From an uncultured Actinomycetes bacterium (GTDB lineage Bacteria; Actinomycetota; Actinomycetes; Nanopelagicales; Nanopelagicaceae): a stretch of 25,336 nt of DNA. Shown here piece after piece: positions 1 to 6,867 of the stretch. The notes beneath the pieces were generated by a model. It searched no databases and was not told where the DNA came from. It saw only the letters and a program-made list of their open reading frames with translations. Position 1 is the stretch's first letter. Each line of letters opens with the position of its first letter. The translations under genes were made by a program, and so were the position numbers. The stretch is taken from the NCBI GenBank assembly GCA_903899145.1, contig CAIUHY010000050.1:1-25336 (forward strand), given 5' to 3'.

Positions 1-45
1 CCGATATGCCATCGAGTGGCCATCAATGAGCAATATGCGTTTCAT
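1..45 (-). CDS. polA: DNA polymerase I, N-terminal 15 codons (runs off the left edge)
   Basis: Reading leftward from the ATG at 45-43, the 15 available codons give MKRILLIDGHSMAYR. This is the characteristic first strand and helix of the 5'-3' exonuclease (FEN-like) domain of bacterial DNA polymerase I, where the early Asp of LLIDGHS helps bind metal. The enzyme fills gaps and removes RNA primers in replication and repair. The frame stays open to the window edge and no in-frame start lies just upstream. The gene is divergent from the thioesterase gene, with 48 bases between the start codons. The neighbourhood polA / thioesterase / liv / pdtaR / pyk is one I associate with actinobacteria. Only 45 bases are visible, so the call rests on one short motif plus synteny. 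Confidence 0.8.
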   Translation of the reverse strand, partial: MKRILLIDGHSMAYR

Positions 46-52
46 CGAGGTG

Positions 53-58
53 ATTCTA
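53..58 (-). promoter_or_regulatory. Candidate -10 box for polA (leaderless start)
   Basis: On the minus strand TAGAAT (5 of 6 matches to TATAAT) lies 7 bases before the polA ATG at 45, so transcription would begin at or one base before the start codon. No Shine-Dalgarno sequence is visible before this ATG. Leaderless mRNAs with a TANNNT box at this spacing are common in actinobacteria. No convincing -35 box is seen. Confidence 0.4.
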
Positions 59-81
59 TGGTGAGGGGCACCTTCCAAGGT

Positions 82-87
82 TAAGAT
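82..87 (+). promoter_or_regulatory. Candidate -10 box for the thioesterase gene (leaderless start)
   Basis: TAAGAT ends 6 bases before the ATG at 94, so the +1 would fall on or next to the start codon. The only purine-rich stretch upstream (AAGG at 77-80) is too far away to be a good ribosome binding site. This fits the actinobacterial leaderless pattern. The -35 region is poor. Confidence 0.35.
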
Positions 88-93
88 CTGGGT

Positions 94-498
94 ATGACTG
101 ATTACATGAAATTACTCCAAGAGCGTGGTTTAGGTGCCCTAAATAATAAGATGGGTATTGAGATACTAGAAGCAACCCCGGAGCGAATAGTGGGGACGAT
201 GCCCGTTGAAGGTAATACTCAAGCATTTGGAAGACTCCACGGCGGCGCCAACTGCGTATTAGCTGAATTACTTGGATCAATCGGTGCATGGCTCCATGCA
301 GGACCAGGAAAAATGACTGTCGGCGTCGACATTAACGTGACACATCATAAAGCAGCAGTTAGCGGCAAGATCACCGGTGTTGCAACACCAGTCTCACTCG
401 GGCGAACACTTGCCACTTATGACATTGCAATAACAAATGAAAAAGGTGAGCGCTCATGCAGCGCACGAATCACTAGCCTGATTTTGGAGGAAAAATAG
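94..498 (+). CDS. PaaI-type hotdog-fold acyl-CoA thioesterase
   Basis: The 134-residue length and the segment GRLHGGANCVLAELLGSIGA (His49-Gly50-Gly51, then Glu58 in the following helix) are typical of the PaaI / YdiI-like hotdog thioesterases, which hydrolyse aryl- or acyl-CoA thioesters as small oligomers in the cytosol. The HGG turn and the acidic residue on the central helix form the usual active site. The later VGVDINVTHHKAA strand fits the family's central beta-strand. The substrate cannot be told; related enzymes act on phenylacetyl-CoA-type or dihydroxynaphthoyl-CoA substrates. The gene is divergent from polA, and its stop codon overlaps the GTG of the next gene by one base (TAGTG), so the two are translated together. 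The ATG at 94 is the natural start and may be leaderless. Confidence 0.85.
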   Translation: MTDYMKLLQERGLGALNNKMGIEILEATPERIVGTMPVEGNTQAFGRLHGGANCVLAELLGSIGAWLHAGPGKMTVGVDINVTHHKAAVSGKITGVATPVSLGRTLATYDIAITNEKGERSCSARITSLILEEK

Positions 499-1178
499 TG
501 AAGCCCACTTTAATACTTGTCCACGGCGCTTGGCACAACGGTGCAGGTTTTGCTCGCTTACAAAAAGAGTTAGATAAAATTGGTATCTCAAGTAAAACTG
601 TTGAGTTGTCTAGCGTTGGTTCTCTAAATGCGCAACTAGGTGATATGTACGCAGATGCAGAAATTGTTCGCTTGGCGATTGAAGAAGTAGATGGAAATTG
701 TGTTGTTCTAGGACACTCCTATGGCGGGCTTGTTATCACACAAGGTGCTGCAGGATCCAAAAAAGTTAATCGTTTGATATATCTAACTGCCTTCATGCTA
801 GATAAGGGTGAGACTTTGTATGCTGCATGCGGCAGCGTGGATCCAGCATGGTGGAATGTATCTGCCGATAAGTCCCGGCTAACTGCAAATACTCCTGATA
901 ATATTTTCTATAATAAATGTTCCACTGAGATTGCATCTGAAGCGACTGCAATGTTGCGTACCCAAAGCTTGCCATCATTTAATCAAGCAATCACACAGGT
1001 AGCCTGGAAAGACATTCCCTCTACCTATATCATTTGCGAGCAAGATAATGCGATACCTCTGTTTGCGCAGGAAGCAATGTCGGCACGTGCAAGTCTGCAG
1101 GTAAGGATGGATAGCGATCATTCGCCATTCTTGAGCGCTCCAAGAGAACTTGCAGAGATTATTTCAAAATTAATGTAG
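498..1178 (+). CDS. Alpha/beta-hydrolase (EstC / plant methylesterase-like branch)
   Basis: This is a 226-residue protein starting at GTG, with GGAGG at 486-490 as ribosome binding site. It shows the alpha/beta-hydrolase plan: LILVHGAWH near the N-terminus (oxyanion turn), nucleophile elbow GHSYGG with Ser74, and a likely acid Asp183 and base His208 (DSDHSPF). The HGAWH opening and small size resemble the EstC / salicylate-methylesterase / hydroxynitrile lyase branch, so an ester or C-C bond substrate is plausible, but specificity is unknown. It has no signal peptide and should be cytosolic. It is coupled to the preceding thioesterase by a one-base overlap, and the two may act on related acyl compounds. 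It converges on livF, with 20 bases between the two stop codons. Confidence 0.8.
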   Translation: MKPTLILVHGAWHNGAGFARLQKELDKIGISSKTVELSSVGSLNAQLGDMYADAEIVRLAIEEVDGNCVVLGHSYGGLVITQGAAGSKKVNRLIYLTAFMLDKGETLYAACGSVDPAWWNVSADKSRLTANTPDNIFYNKCSTEIASEATAMLRTQSLPSFNQAITQVAWKDIPSTYIICEQDNAIPLFAQEAMSARASLQVRMDSDHSPFLSAPRELAEIISKLM

Positions 1179-1191
1179 GAAAAAATTCCTA
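1176..1191. terminator. Weak hairpin at the convergent hydrolase/livF junction
   Basis: TAGGAA-AAAA-TTCCTA forms a 6-bp stem that starts at the hydrolase stop codon. It sits in the only place where two convergent genes meet, so it could serve both directions. The stem is AT-rich and short and has no T-run, so it is at best a weak terminator. Confidence 0.25.
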
Positions 1192-1198
1192 CTTAGTG

Positions 1199-1918
1199 TT
1201 AGGCAGCACCAGTTCCAAGATATGCGGCGCGAACCGCAGGATCATTGAGCAAGTCACTTGCCTTTGCTTCTTTAACAACTTTTCCAGTCTCTAGTACATA
1301 TGCACGATTAGCGCGCTGTAGAGCTTGCTGAGCATTTTGCTCTACGAGAAGAATTGTTGTTCCTGTTTTATTGATCTCAGTAATGATATTAAAGATATTT
1401 TGAATCATCATTGGGGCAAGTCCCATTGAAGGTTCATCTAGCAAAAGAACCTTCGGACGAGCCATCAGTGCGCGTCCAATGGCAAGCATCTGTTGTTCGC
1501 CACCCGAAAGCGTTCCTCCTGCTTGCTTGAGTCTTTCTTTCAAACGAGGGAAAAGATGAAATACTTTTTCAAGATCTTCTTTCATTTCGCTATCACGGTT
1601 TTTGCGGAAATATTTACCTATTTCTAAATTCTCCCCTACTGTCATACCAGGGAAAATTCCGCGGCCTTCTGGTGCTTGAGAAATTCCAATTTCAACACGC
1701 TCATGTGGTGACATATGAGAAATATCCTGCCCATCAAAAAGAATCTGTCCTAATGAAACAGGGCGTAAACCAGAAACAGTTTTAAGAGTCGTCGTCTTAC
1801 CGGCACCATTAGCGCCAATAAGTGTGACGATTTCACCTTGATTAACGACAACGCTAATACCTTTAATTGCTTCAATTTTGCCATAAAAAACGTGAAGATC
1901 TTTAATTTCAAGACGCAT
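1199..1918 (-). CDS. livF: Branched-chain amino-acid ABC transporter, ATPase LivF
   Basis: This 239-residue ATPase carries Walker A GANGAGKT (35-42), the signature LSGGEQQ (137-143) and Walker B VLLLDEP (157-163) with catalytic Glu162. The segment QAPEGRGIFPGMTV and the ending RAAYLG are typical of LivF. It pairs with LivG to drive import through LivH/LivM. It is the last gene of livKHMGF, and its ATG overlaps the end of livG by 11 bases. Its size is normal and no key residue is missing. Substrates of this family include Leu/Ile/Val but also other amino acids, amides and urea-like compounds, so the substrate stays open. Confidence 0.93.
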   Translation of the reverse strand: MRLEIKDLHVFYGKIEAIKGISVVVNQGEIVTLIGANGAGKTTTLKTVSGLRPVSLGQILFDGQDISHMSPHERVEIGISQAPEGRGIFPGMTVGENLEIGKYFRKNRDSEMKEDLEKVFHLFPRLKERLKQAGGTLSGGEQQMLAIGRALMARPKVLLLDEPSMGLAPMMIQNIFNIITEINKTGTTILLVEQNAQQALQRANRAYVLETGKVVKEAKASDLLNDPAVRAAYLGTGAA

Positions 1919-2684
1919 CTGTAGGCACTCCTAAATATGCTTCGATAACCTTAGAGTCATTCTGAACAACTGATGGAAGATCATCAGCAATTTTTACTCC
2001 GAAATCTAAAACAGCAACCCTATCTGAGATTCCCATAATCAAAGACATGTCGTGTTCGATGAGAAGTACGGTGTAGCCAGCATCTCGAATTTTTTTAATA
2101 GTATTTCCCAACTCAACTTTTTCTGCAGGGTTAAAACCAGCTGCAGGCTCATCAAGTAACAAAAGCTCTGCACCTGTGCCCATTGCTCTCGCTATTTCGA
2201 GTCGGCGCTGCACGCCATATGGCAAGTTCTTTGCGAGCCTATCTCCGTATTCATCAATTCCAATAAACTCAAGTATCTCGTGAGCTTTTACAGTTGCTTC
2301 TTTCTCTGTCTTCCTCGAGCGAATGGAGCCAAAAAGTGAGCCAACTAAGCCTGATTTACTATGAACGTCTGTTGCGGTAAGAACATTTTCTAAAGCTGTC
2401 ATGTCACCCCACAGGCGAATATTTTGAAAGGTCCTGGCGATGCCACCTTTAGTGATTTCAAATCTCTTTTTACCTACAATTGATTTATTATTAAAAATGA
2501 TTTCACCAGATGTTGGTTGGTAAACACCTGTGATCATGTTAAAAACAGTGGTCTTACCAGCTCCGTTTGGGCCAATCAAGGCAAGAATCTCTTGCTTATT
2601 GACGTGAAGATTTACATCATTAAGTGCAACAACGCCACCAAAATTCTTTGTAAGGTTCTTAAGCTCGAGGATCTTTTCAGTCAT
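1908..2684 (-). CDS. livG: Branched-chain amino-acid ABC transporter, ATPase LivG
   Basis: This 258-residue ATPase has Walker A GPNGAGKT (38-45), the LivG-type signature LPYGVQRRLEIARA (from 154) in place of LSGGQ, Walker B LLLLDEP (174-180) and the GIARTFQNIRLW segment usual in LivG. A strong ribosome binding site (AGGAGG, 6 bases before the ATG) lies inside the end of livM, and the two genes overlap by 8 bases. It energises uptake together with LivF. The C-terminal VIEAYLG is also typical. No anomaly was seen. Confidence 0.93.
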   Translation of the reverse strand: MTEKILELKNLTKNFGGVVALNDVNLHVNKQEILALIGPNGAGKTTVFNMITGVYQPTSGEIIFNNKSIVGKKRFEITKGGIARTFQNIRLWGDMTALENVLTATDVHSKSGLVGSLFGSIRSRKTEKEATVKAHEILEFIGIDEYGDRLAKNLPYGVQRRLEIARAMGTGAELLLLDEPAAGFNPAEKVELGNTIKKIRDAGYTVLLIEHDMSLIMGISDRVAVLDFGVKIADDLPSVVQNDSKVIEAYLGVPTDAS

Positions 2685-3723
2685 TTTTTCCTCCTAAATC
2701 ATCCTTTGTCAGAAGTGCTTTTTCGCGCTTCTTGCGTGGGAGAATCCCGTCAGGACGGAAATTCATTACTAATACCAACACGATTCCAAAGACTAACTGG
2801 CGCGCATTTGAGATGAAACGGATACGTTCTGGAAGATAAGCCAAGAAGACTCCCCCAAGAACAACTCCCCAAATATTTCCAATTCCACCAAAAACTACAC
2901 AGGAAAGAATTAAAACCGAAATATTGAAGGTAAATGCATCTGGTGAGATGAAGATTGCCTTCGATGCATACACAACGCCAGCTGCTCCACCAACGCCAGC
3001 GCCAAGAACGAATGACCAGATCTTATATTTGAGGGTAGGTACTCCCATAAGTTCGGCAGCATCTTCATCTTGTCGAATCGCTTCCCACGCTCGGCCTGGT
3101 CGACGTATAGAGAGGCGACGAATCATCCAAATTGTTAAAAGAATAAGAACAAGTACAACCCAGAAAAAAGAATTTGGATGAGAAATATTAAATTTCAAAC
3201 CAAAGAGACTAGGAGGGCTGGGAATATTTGCAATTCCATTCGGCCCACCAATTTTTTGCGTATTAAGGGCAGTTATGCGAACGATTTCACCAAAGCCCAT
3301 GGTCACAATTGCGAGGTAATCACCACGTAAACGCAGCGTAGGAATTCCGAGAAGTACCCCCGCAAACATCGCCAGTGCAATGCCGATTGGAAATATCTCC
3401 CACATATTTAGGTGGGTATGAGTTCCAAGGATCGCCATCGAGTAAGCACCAATTGCAAAGAATGCAACATACCCGAGGTCGAGCATTCCGCTTTTGCCGA
3501 CAACAATATTCAGACCCAGAGCCATCAAGACGAACATGCCAACTGGGTAAACCAATACATCTTGATAAGAGCTGATTGGAGTATTTAGAATATTTGTAAT
3601 GGAGAAATTACCTGCGAAAGGCAGTGAAGCAGCAACGGCTATCGAGGCAATCACAAAAGTCACTCGACGTGGTCGATCCCATTTTGCCCAAAATTCGGCA
3701 CCTTGATCTCGTAGATTACTCAT
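2677..3723 (-). CDS. livM: Branched-chain amino-acid ABC transporter, permease LivM
   Basis: This multi-spanning inner-membrane permease has the LivM core: LGLNIVVGKSGMLDLGYVAFFAIGAY early and an EAA-like loop GRAWEAIRQDEDAAELMGV near the middle, which contacts the ATPases. I place the start at the ATG at 3723 (MSNLRDQG...), 7 bases after the livH stop. This gives 348 residues. A longer reading frame opens at 3795, but its extra 24 residues lie inside livH and look unlike a membrane-protein N-terminus. A GAGGG stretch about 15 bases upstream is rather distant for ribosome binding, so translation is probably coupled to livH. The short charged N-terminus (to about residue 20) precedes the first membrane segment. 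Confidence 0.9.
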   Translation of the reverse strand: MSNLRDQGAEFWAKWDRPRRVTFVIASIAVAASLPFAGNFSITNILNTPISSYQDVLVYPVGMFVLMALGLNIVVGKSGMLDLGYVAFFAIGAYSMAILGTHTHLNMWEIFPIGIALAMFAGVLLGIPTLRLRGDYLAIVTMGFGEIVRITALNTQKIGGPNGIANIPSPPSLFGLKFNISHPNSFFWVVLVLILLTIWMIRRLSIRRPGRAWEAIRQDEDAAELMGVPTLKYKIWSFVLGAGVGGAAGVVYASKAIFISPDAFTFNISVLILSCVVFGGIGNIWGVVLGGVFLAYLPERIRFISNARQLVFGIVLVLVMNFRPDGILPRKKREKALLTKDDLGGKND

Positions 3724-3730
3724 TTCTACA

Positions 3731-4678
3731 TCACACCCTCGTCTGCTGAACGGCTTCGCCGAACAACCCATTTGGCCTGAAGAGCAAGACAACAATCAAA
3801 ACAATGAATACCGTAATCGCCTTCCATTGTGAACCAAGAACAGCTGAGGCATAAGTTTCAAGTAAACCAAGCGCGAGTCCGCCTACAAATGCGCCTCGGA
3901 TGTTTCCGATTCCACCTAGAACTGCGGCTGTAAATGCCGCAATACCAATATTAAACCCAATGTTGAATTTTGTAGCTTCATAAACAGTCTCAAAGAAGAA
4001 TGCTGAGGCACCAGTCATGAGTCCTCCGATGAGAAATGTAATAGAGATTACTCGATTGATATTGATTCCCATTAACTTAGCTGTCTCTTCATTCATCGAT
4101 ACAGCACGAATTCCTTTACCTAAACGTGTGTGGTTCACAAAACGTTGTAAGGAAAAAAACATAATCGGAGCAACAATTACAACCAAAAGTTGATCGATTC
4201 GAATGTTCGCACCTAAAATCGTGGCTAACGAGCTCTTATGCAGTACCTCAGGATCTGGTACTGCGCGTCCTTCAGTCAAGAGAGAGACAGACTCACTTAG
4301 AATAATAGACATACCGATCGCGGAGATAAGTGGTGCAAGTCGGTTAGTTCCAAGGGAACGAAGCCTTCGGTATGCAAGCAATTCAACCAACATGGCCACA
4401 AGCCCGGATACCAACATTGAACCGAGTAAGCATAACAACATGGTAAAGATCAAAGTCGCACCATGAAGATCCGGACCATTTGCAGGATGCCCAAGAAGAT
4501 CCCGAGTAATGACCACAGTTGCGAATGTACCGACCATAAATATCTCAGAGTTGGCAAAGTTGATCATGCGAAGAACGCCGTAAACCATGGTGTAACCGAG
4601 TGAGATCAGTACATAGATAAAGCCCTGCACCGCCCCAGAAAAGGTCAACTGCCAGAATTGGCTTATGAGCGTATGCAC
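3731..4678 (-). CDS. livH: Branched-chain amino-acid ABC transporter, permease LivH
   Basis: This 315-residue permease is of the LivH family. It has GAVQGFIYVLISLGYTMVYG in the first membrane segment, an EAA-like coupling loop GKGIRAVSMNEETAKLMGI, and the C-terminal LLFRPNGLFGE that is almost diagnostic for LivH. The start is GTG at 4678, with a strong AGGAGG six bases upstream. It forms the membrane channel with LivM. It is separated from livK by 132 bases holding a hairpin, so the permease and ATPase genes may be expressed at a lower level than the binding protein. Confidence 0.93.
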   Translation of the reverse strand: MHTLISQFWQLTFSGAVQGFIYVLISLGYTMVYGVLRMINFANSEIFMVGTFATVVITRDLLGHPANGPDLHGATLIFTMLLCLLGSMLVSGLVAMLVELLAYRRLRSLGTNRLAPLISAIGMSIILSESVSLLTEGRAVPDPEVLHKSSLATILGANIRIDQLLVVIVAPIMFFSLQRFVNHTRLGKGIRAVSMNEETAKLMGININRVISITFLIGGLMTGASAFFFETVYEATKFNIGFNIGIAAFTAAVLGGIGNIRGAFVGGLALGLLETYASAVLGSQWKAITVFIVLIVVLLFRPNGLFGEAVQQTRV

Positions 4679-4740
4679 AAACTACCTCCTAGAATTTCTA
4701 GAATCTAAATCAAGACAAACAATGGTTGGAACTTACATGA

Positions 4741-4776
4741 GAAAGGACCCCCTGCGCTATCGCAAAGGATCCTTTC
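4741..4776 (-). terminator. Hairpin between livK and livH (possible attenuator or mRNA stabiliser)
   Basis: GAAAGGA at 4741-4747 is the exact inverse of TCCTTTC at 4770-4776. A second 4-bp stem (TGCG/CGCA) sits in the loop, and the right arm also contains the 12-base palindrome AAAGGATCCTTT. No T-run follows on the minus strand, so it is not a classical terminator. Hairpins between a binding-protein gene and its permease genes often set the ratio of their products. Confidence 0.35.
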
Positions 4777-4810
4777 CTGATCATTTATTTCGAATTGATG
4801 CTCCCGACAG

Positions 4811-5974
4811 TTACTTGATCTGTCCAGTCGACTTGATAGCCCCGCCTGTAACAACGAAGCTGTTAATGAAGCCGGTACCGGCTACATCGCCATTTGCATC
4901 AAAACTGATCGTATTGCCCATTAGGCCCTTGAACGATCCCTTGTTGATGCATGTCTGGATTGCATCGCGTGTTGTACTGCCTTGATCAATGCAATTCAAA
5001 AGAATATTTGTCGCATCGTAATCTTCTACAGCATAAGTTCCAGGAGCACTACCTATCACCTTTGTAAAGTCAGCAGTGATTGTCGCACCCGCATCTTGGA
5101 ACACTGCTGAGGAGGCAGTAAGAAGAGCACCTTCAGCTGCTGTTCCAGCGTCTGTGATGAAGCCAGGGTCATATGTTCCGTCACCAGAAGCAAATACACC
5201 CTTATACCCAGCATTACGAAGTTGCTTCACAAAACCTGCGGCTTGTGCGTAATAACCAGAGTAGATAACTACGTTAGCGTTGCCAGCTTTGATCTTTGAG
5301 ATCGTTGCTGAGAAGTCAAGAGTCGTATTTGCTCCGTCTACAGTGTCATCGCCTGCAACCTTTACTCCTGGGGTAGCCTTGAGAGTAGATTGAACGAATC
5401 CATCTAAACCAACACCATAAGATGATTGGTCATTAACTGAATAAACAACTGGGCTCTTTATGCCTTTTATTGCAAGGTGTGCAAGTGATGGACCTTGTTT
5501 ATCGTCCTTTGATGGGATGCGGTGGAAGTAAGGGCCACCGAAATCTGATTTCACTGCTGGATCCGTCAAAGTTACTTTGGTTGCAGATGGTGAAATCATA
5601 GGTAAGGCAGCTGCACGGTAATAAGGGAATGACGCAATCGAGGCACCTGAAAATGCGGGTCCAACAATTGCAATGATTGACTTATCTTTAGCAGTTCCTG
5701 GAGCAACAACAGATGCACCGGTTCCAGAACCTTGATCGTCAACTTGTTTCAACCCGATCTGTGCTTTTGGATGTGCTTCGTTGTACTTAGCAAGTGCATA
5801 CTTAACACCTGCAATCTCATCTAGTCCGGTCTGCTTGTTATCACCAGTGAGTGGGCCTTGATATGCAATATAGTAAGAGTAGCTTGTTCCCTTAGTCGCA
5901 ACTAGTGAAACTGCAACTATTGCAACAATTACAACCGCAATAGCTCCAATAGCCTTTTTTGATGTGAGCTTCAT
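4811..5974 (-). CDS. livK: ABC transporter substrate-binding protein, LivK/Leu-Ile-Val-binding family
   Basis: This 387-residue protein has the type-I periplasmic-binding-protein (receptor ligand-binding) pattern: IAYQGPLTGDNKQTG at the start of the mature part, IAIVGPAFSGASIASFP, then PMISPSATKVTLTDP and YFHRIPSKDDKQGP, as in LivJ/LivK. Residues 1-7 are basic and 8-26 form one hydrophobic segment. There is no cysteine near its end, so no lipobox, and the protein is probably secreted or held by an uncleaved anchor. An AAAGG ribosome binding site lies 5 bases before the ATG. It should capture the amino acid or related ligand outside the membrane and hand it to LivHM. A structured leader precedes it. 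Confidence 0.9.
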   Translation of the reverse strand: MKLTSKKAIGAIAVVIVAIVAVSLVATKGTSYSYYIAYQGPLTGDNKQTGLDEIAGVKYALAKYNEAHPKAQIGLKQVDDQGSGTGASVVAPGTAKDKSIIAIVGPAFSGASIASFPYYRAAALPMISPSATKVTLTDPAVKSDFGGPYFHRIPSKDDKQGPSLAHLAIKGIKSPVVYSVNDQSSYGVGLDGFVQSTLKATPGVKVAGDDTVDGANTTLDFSATISKIKAGNANVVIYSGYYAQAAGFVKQLRNAGYKGVFASGDGTYDPGFITDAGTAAEGALLTASSAVFQDAGATITADFTKVIGSAPGTYAVEDYDATNILLNCIDQGSTTRDAIQTCINKGSFKGLMGNTISFDANGDVAGTGFINSFVVTGGAIKSTGQIK

Positions 5975-5990
5975 ATGTACCTTTCGATAT

Positions 5991-6034
5991 TAGTTACGTA
6001 AAACGCGTCATTACATAACTACCCCAAAACGGGG
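5991..6034 (-). promoter_or_regulatory. Tandem hairpins in the livK leader
   Basis: On the minus strand CCCC-GTTTT-GGGG (6034-6022) is followed without a gap by an 11-bp stem (6021-6011 with 6001-5991: TAGTTATGTAA against TTACGTAACTA, one G-U wobble, 9-base loop). The AAAGG ribosome binding site of livK comes about 11 bases later. As DNA the same stretch holds the palindromes TTACGTAA (5994-6001) and ACGCGT (6003-6008), so a protein operator is an alternative. No T-run follows, so termination is unlikely. Confidence 0.4.
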
Positions 6035-6041
6035 ATGTGCA

Positions 6042-6071
6042 AGGTTAGCCGCATGGGTTTGGATAATTCAA
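6042..6071 (-). promoter_or_regulatory. Candidate livK promoter
   Basis: On the minus strand TTGAAT (6071-6066), an 18-base spacer and TAACCT (6047-6042) form a plausible weak promoter. Its expected start, near 6035, would begin the transcript right at the first leader hairpin. Both boxes are imperfect, and other AT-rich placements in 6042-6110 cannot be excluded. Confidence 0.25.
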
Positions 6072-6149
6072 CCTATTGTCTATAGTTATTGAGCGTAAAC
6101 GGTAGAAAATATGTTACAAATTGGTAATAGTTGGGCAAGGGTCGAATGA

Positions 6150-6761
6150 CTAGCGGTTGGGTGAATCAGGCACAGCGTCAGGTGAGATAACAGCCAAAGC
6201 GACATCTTTCATCGACATGCGGCGGTCCATTGCGGTGTGCTGAATCCAACTAAATGCTTCAGGCTCTGAGAGTTTAAGTGTTCCCATAAGAATTCCTTTT
6301 GCACGATCAATAATTTTACGTGTCTCAAGTCGTTCATGTAAATTCTCAACTTCTTGTTGTAATGCAACAAGTTGGCGGTGACGACTTACGGCAATTTCGA
6401 TTGCTGGAACTAAATCAGAAATACTAAATGGTTTTACAACATATGCCATTGCTCCTGCATCGCGTGCGCGCTCAACAAGATCTTTTTGACTAAATGCAGT
6501 CAGCATAAGAACGGGGGCAATTTCAATAATTTTCTCTGCTGCCGATATTCCATCGAGCTCTGGCATCTTCACATCAAGGATTGCAAGATCAGGTTTATGT
6601 TCCTGTGCTAGCGCAATTGCTTCAACACCATTAGTCGCTTGGGCGACAACATCGTAACCAGCTTCAATAAGCATCTCGACAAGGTCAAGCCGAATGATCG
6701 CTTCATCTTCTGCAACCAAAATTCTCACAGGTGCACCTGGGGTCACTTGAGCATTTGTCAT
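6150..6761 (-). CDS. pdtaR: Response regulator with RNA-binding ANTAR domain (PdtaR type)
   Basis: This 203-residue protein has a receiver domain (about 12-130) followed by an ANTAR domain (about 135-195). The receiver shows the acidic pair Asp19/Glu20, phospho-acceptor Asp63 in ILDVKMPELDG, Thr88 and Lys110 (VVKPFS). The ANTAR part ETRKIIDRAKGILMG...AFSWIQHTAMDRRMSMKDVA binds paired RNA hairpins and blocks terminators in known members. It closely matches what I remember of Mycobacterium PdtaR (Rv1626), the partner of the kinase PdtaS, and it holds the same position between polA and pyk. The kinase gene is not in this window. The ATG at 6761 comes one base after the 3' end of the upstream tRNA, so it has no independent ribosome binding site; GAGG from the tRNA acceptor stem is the only candidate. 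Confidence 0.92.
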   Translation of the reverse strand: MTNAQVTPGAPVRILVAEDEAIIRLDLVEMLIEAGYDVVAQATNGVEAIALAQEHKPDLAILDVKMPELDGISAAEKIIEIAPVLMLTAFSQKDLVERARDAGAMAYVVKPFSISDLVPAIEIAVSRHRQLVALQQEVENLHERLETRKIIDRAKGILMGTLKLSEPEAFSWIQHTAMDRRMSMKDVALAVISPDAVPDSPNR

Positions 6762-6762
6762 G

Positions 6763-6835
6763 TGCCTCGAGTCGGATTTGAACCGACACTGTGCGGATTT
6801 TGAGTCCGCCCTCTCTACCGTTGGAGTACCGAGGC
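6763..6835 (-). tRNA. tRNA with anticodon CAA (Leu), short variable loop
   Basis: Read on the minus strand, 73 bases fold as a cloverleaf: acceptor GCCTCGG/TCGAGGC (last pair G-T), a weak D stem (three pairs, CTC/GAG) with the GG pair in the D loop, anticodon stem GCGGA/TCCGC around loop CTCAAAA, a 5-base variable loop ACAGT, T stem GTCGG/CCGAC with loop TTCAAAT, and discriminator A at 6763. CCA is not encoded. The anticodon CAA (6802-6800) reads the leucine codon TTG. Bacterial leucine tRNAs normally have a long variable arm, which is absent here. The next base but one begins pdtaR. Confidence 0.85.
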
Positions 6836-6867
6836 TTTCTTGTGAACTAGCAACACTAGATCATGAA

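Noticed and set aside
3724..3795. Longer N-terminus for livM
   Set aside because: The extra 24 residues lie inside livH, are cysteine-rich and charged, and do not resemble a LivM start. The ATG at 3723 right after the livH stop fits better.
5991..6034. livK leader hairpins as a target of the neighbouring ANTAR regulator PdtaR
   Set aside because: Known ANTAR targets are paired stems with six-base loops having A at position 1 and G at position 4. These loops are 5 and 9 bases and do not fit.
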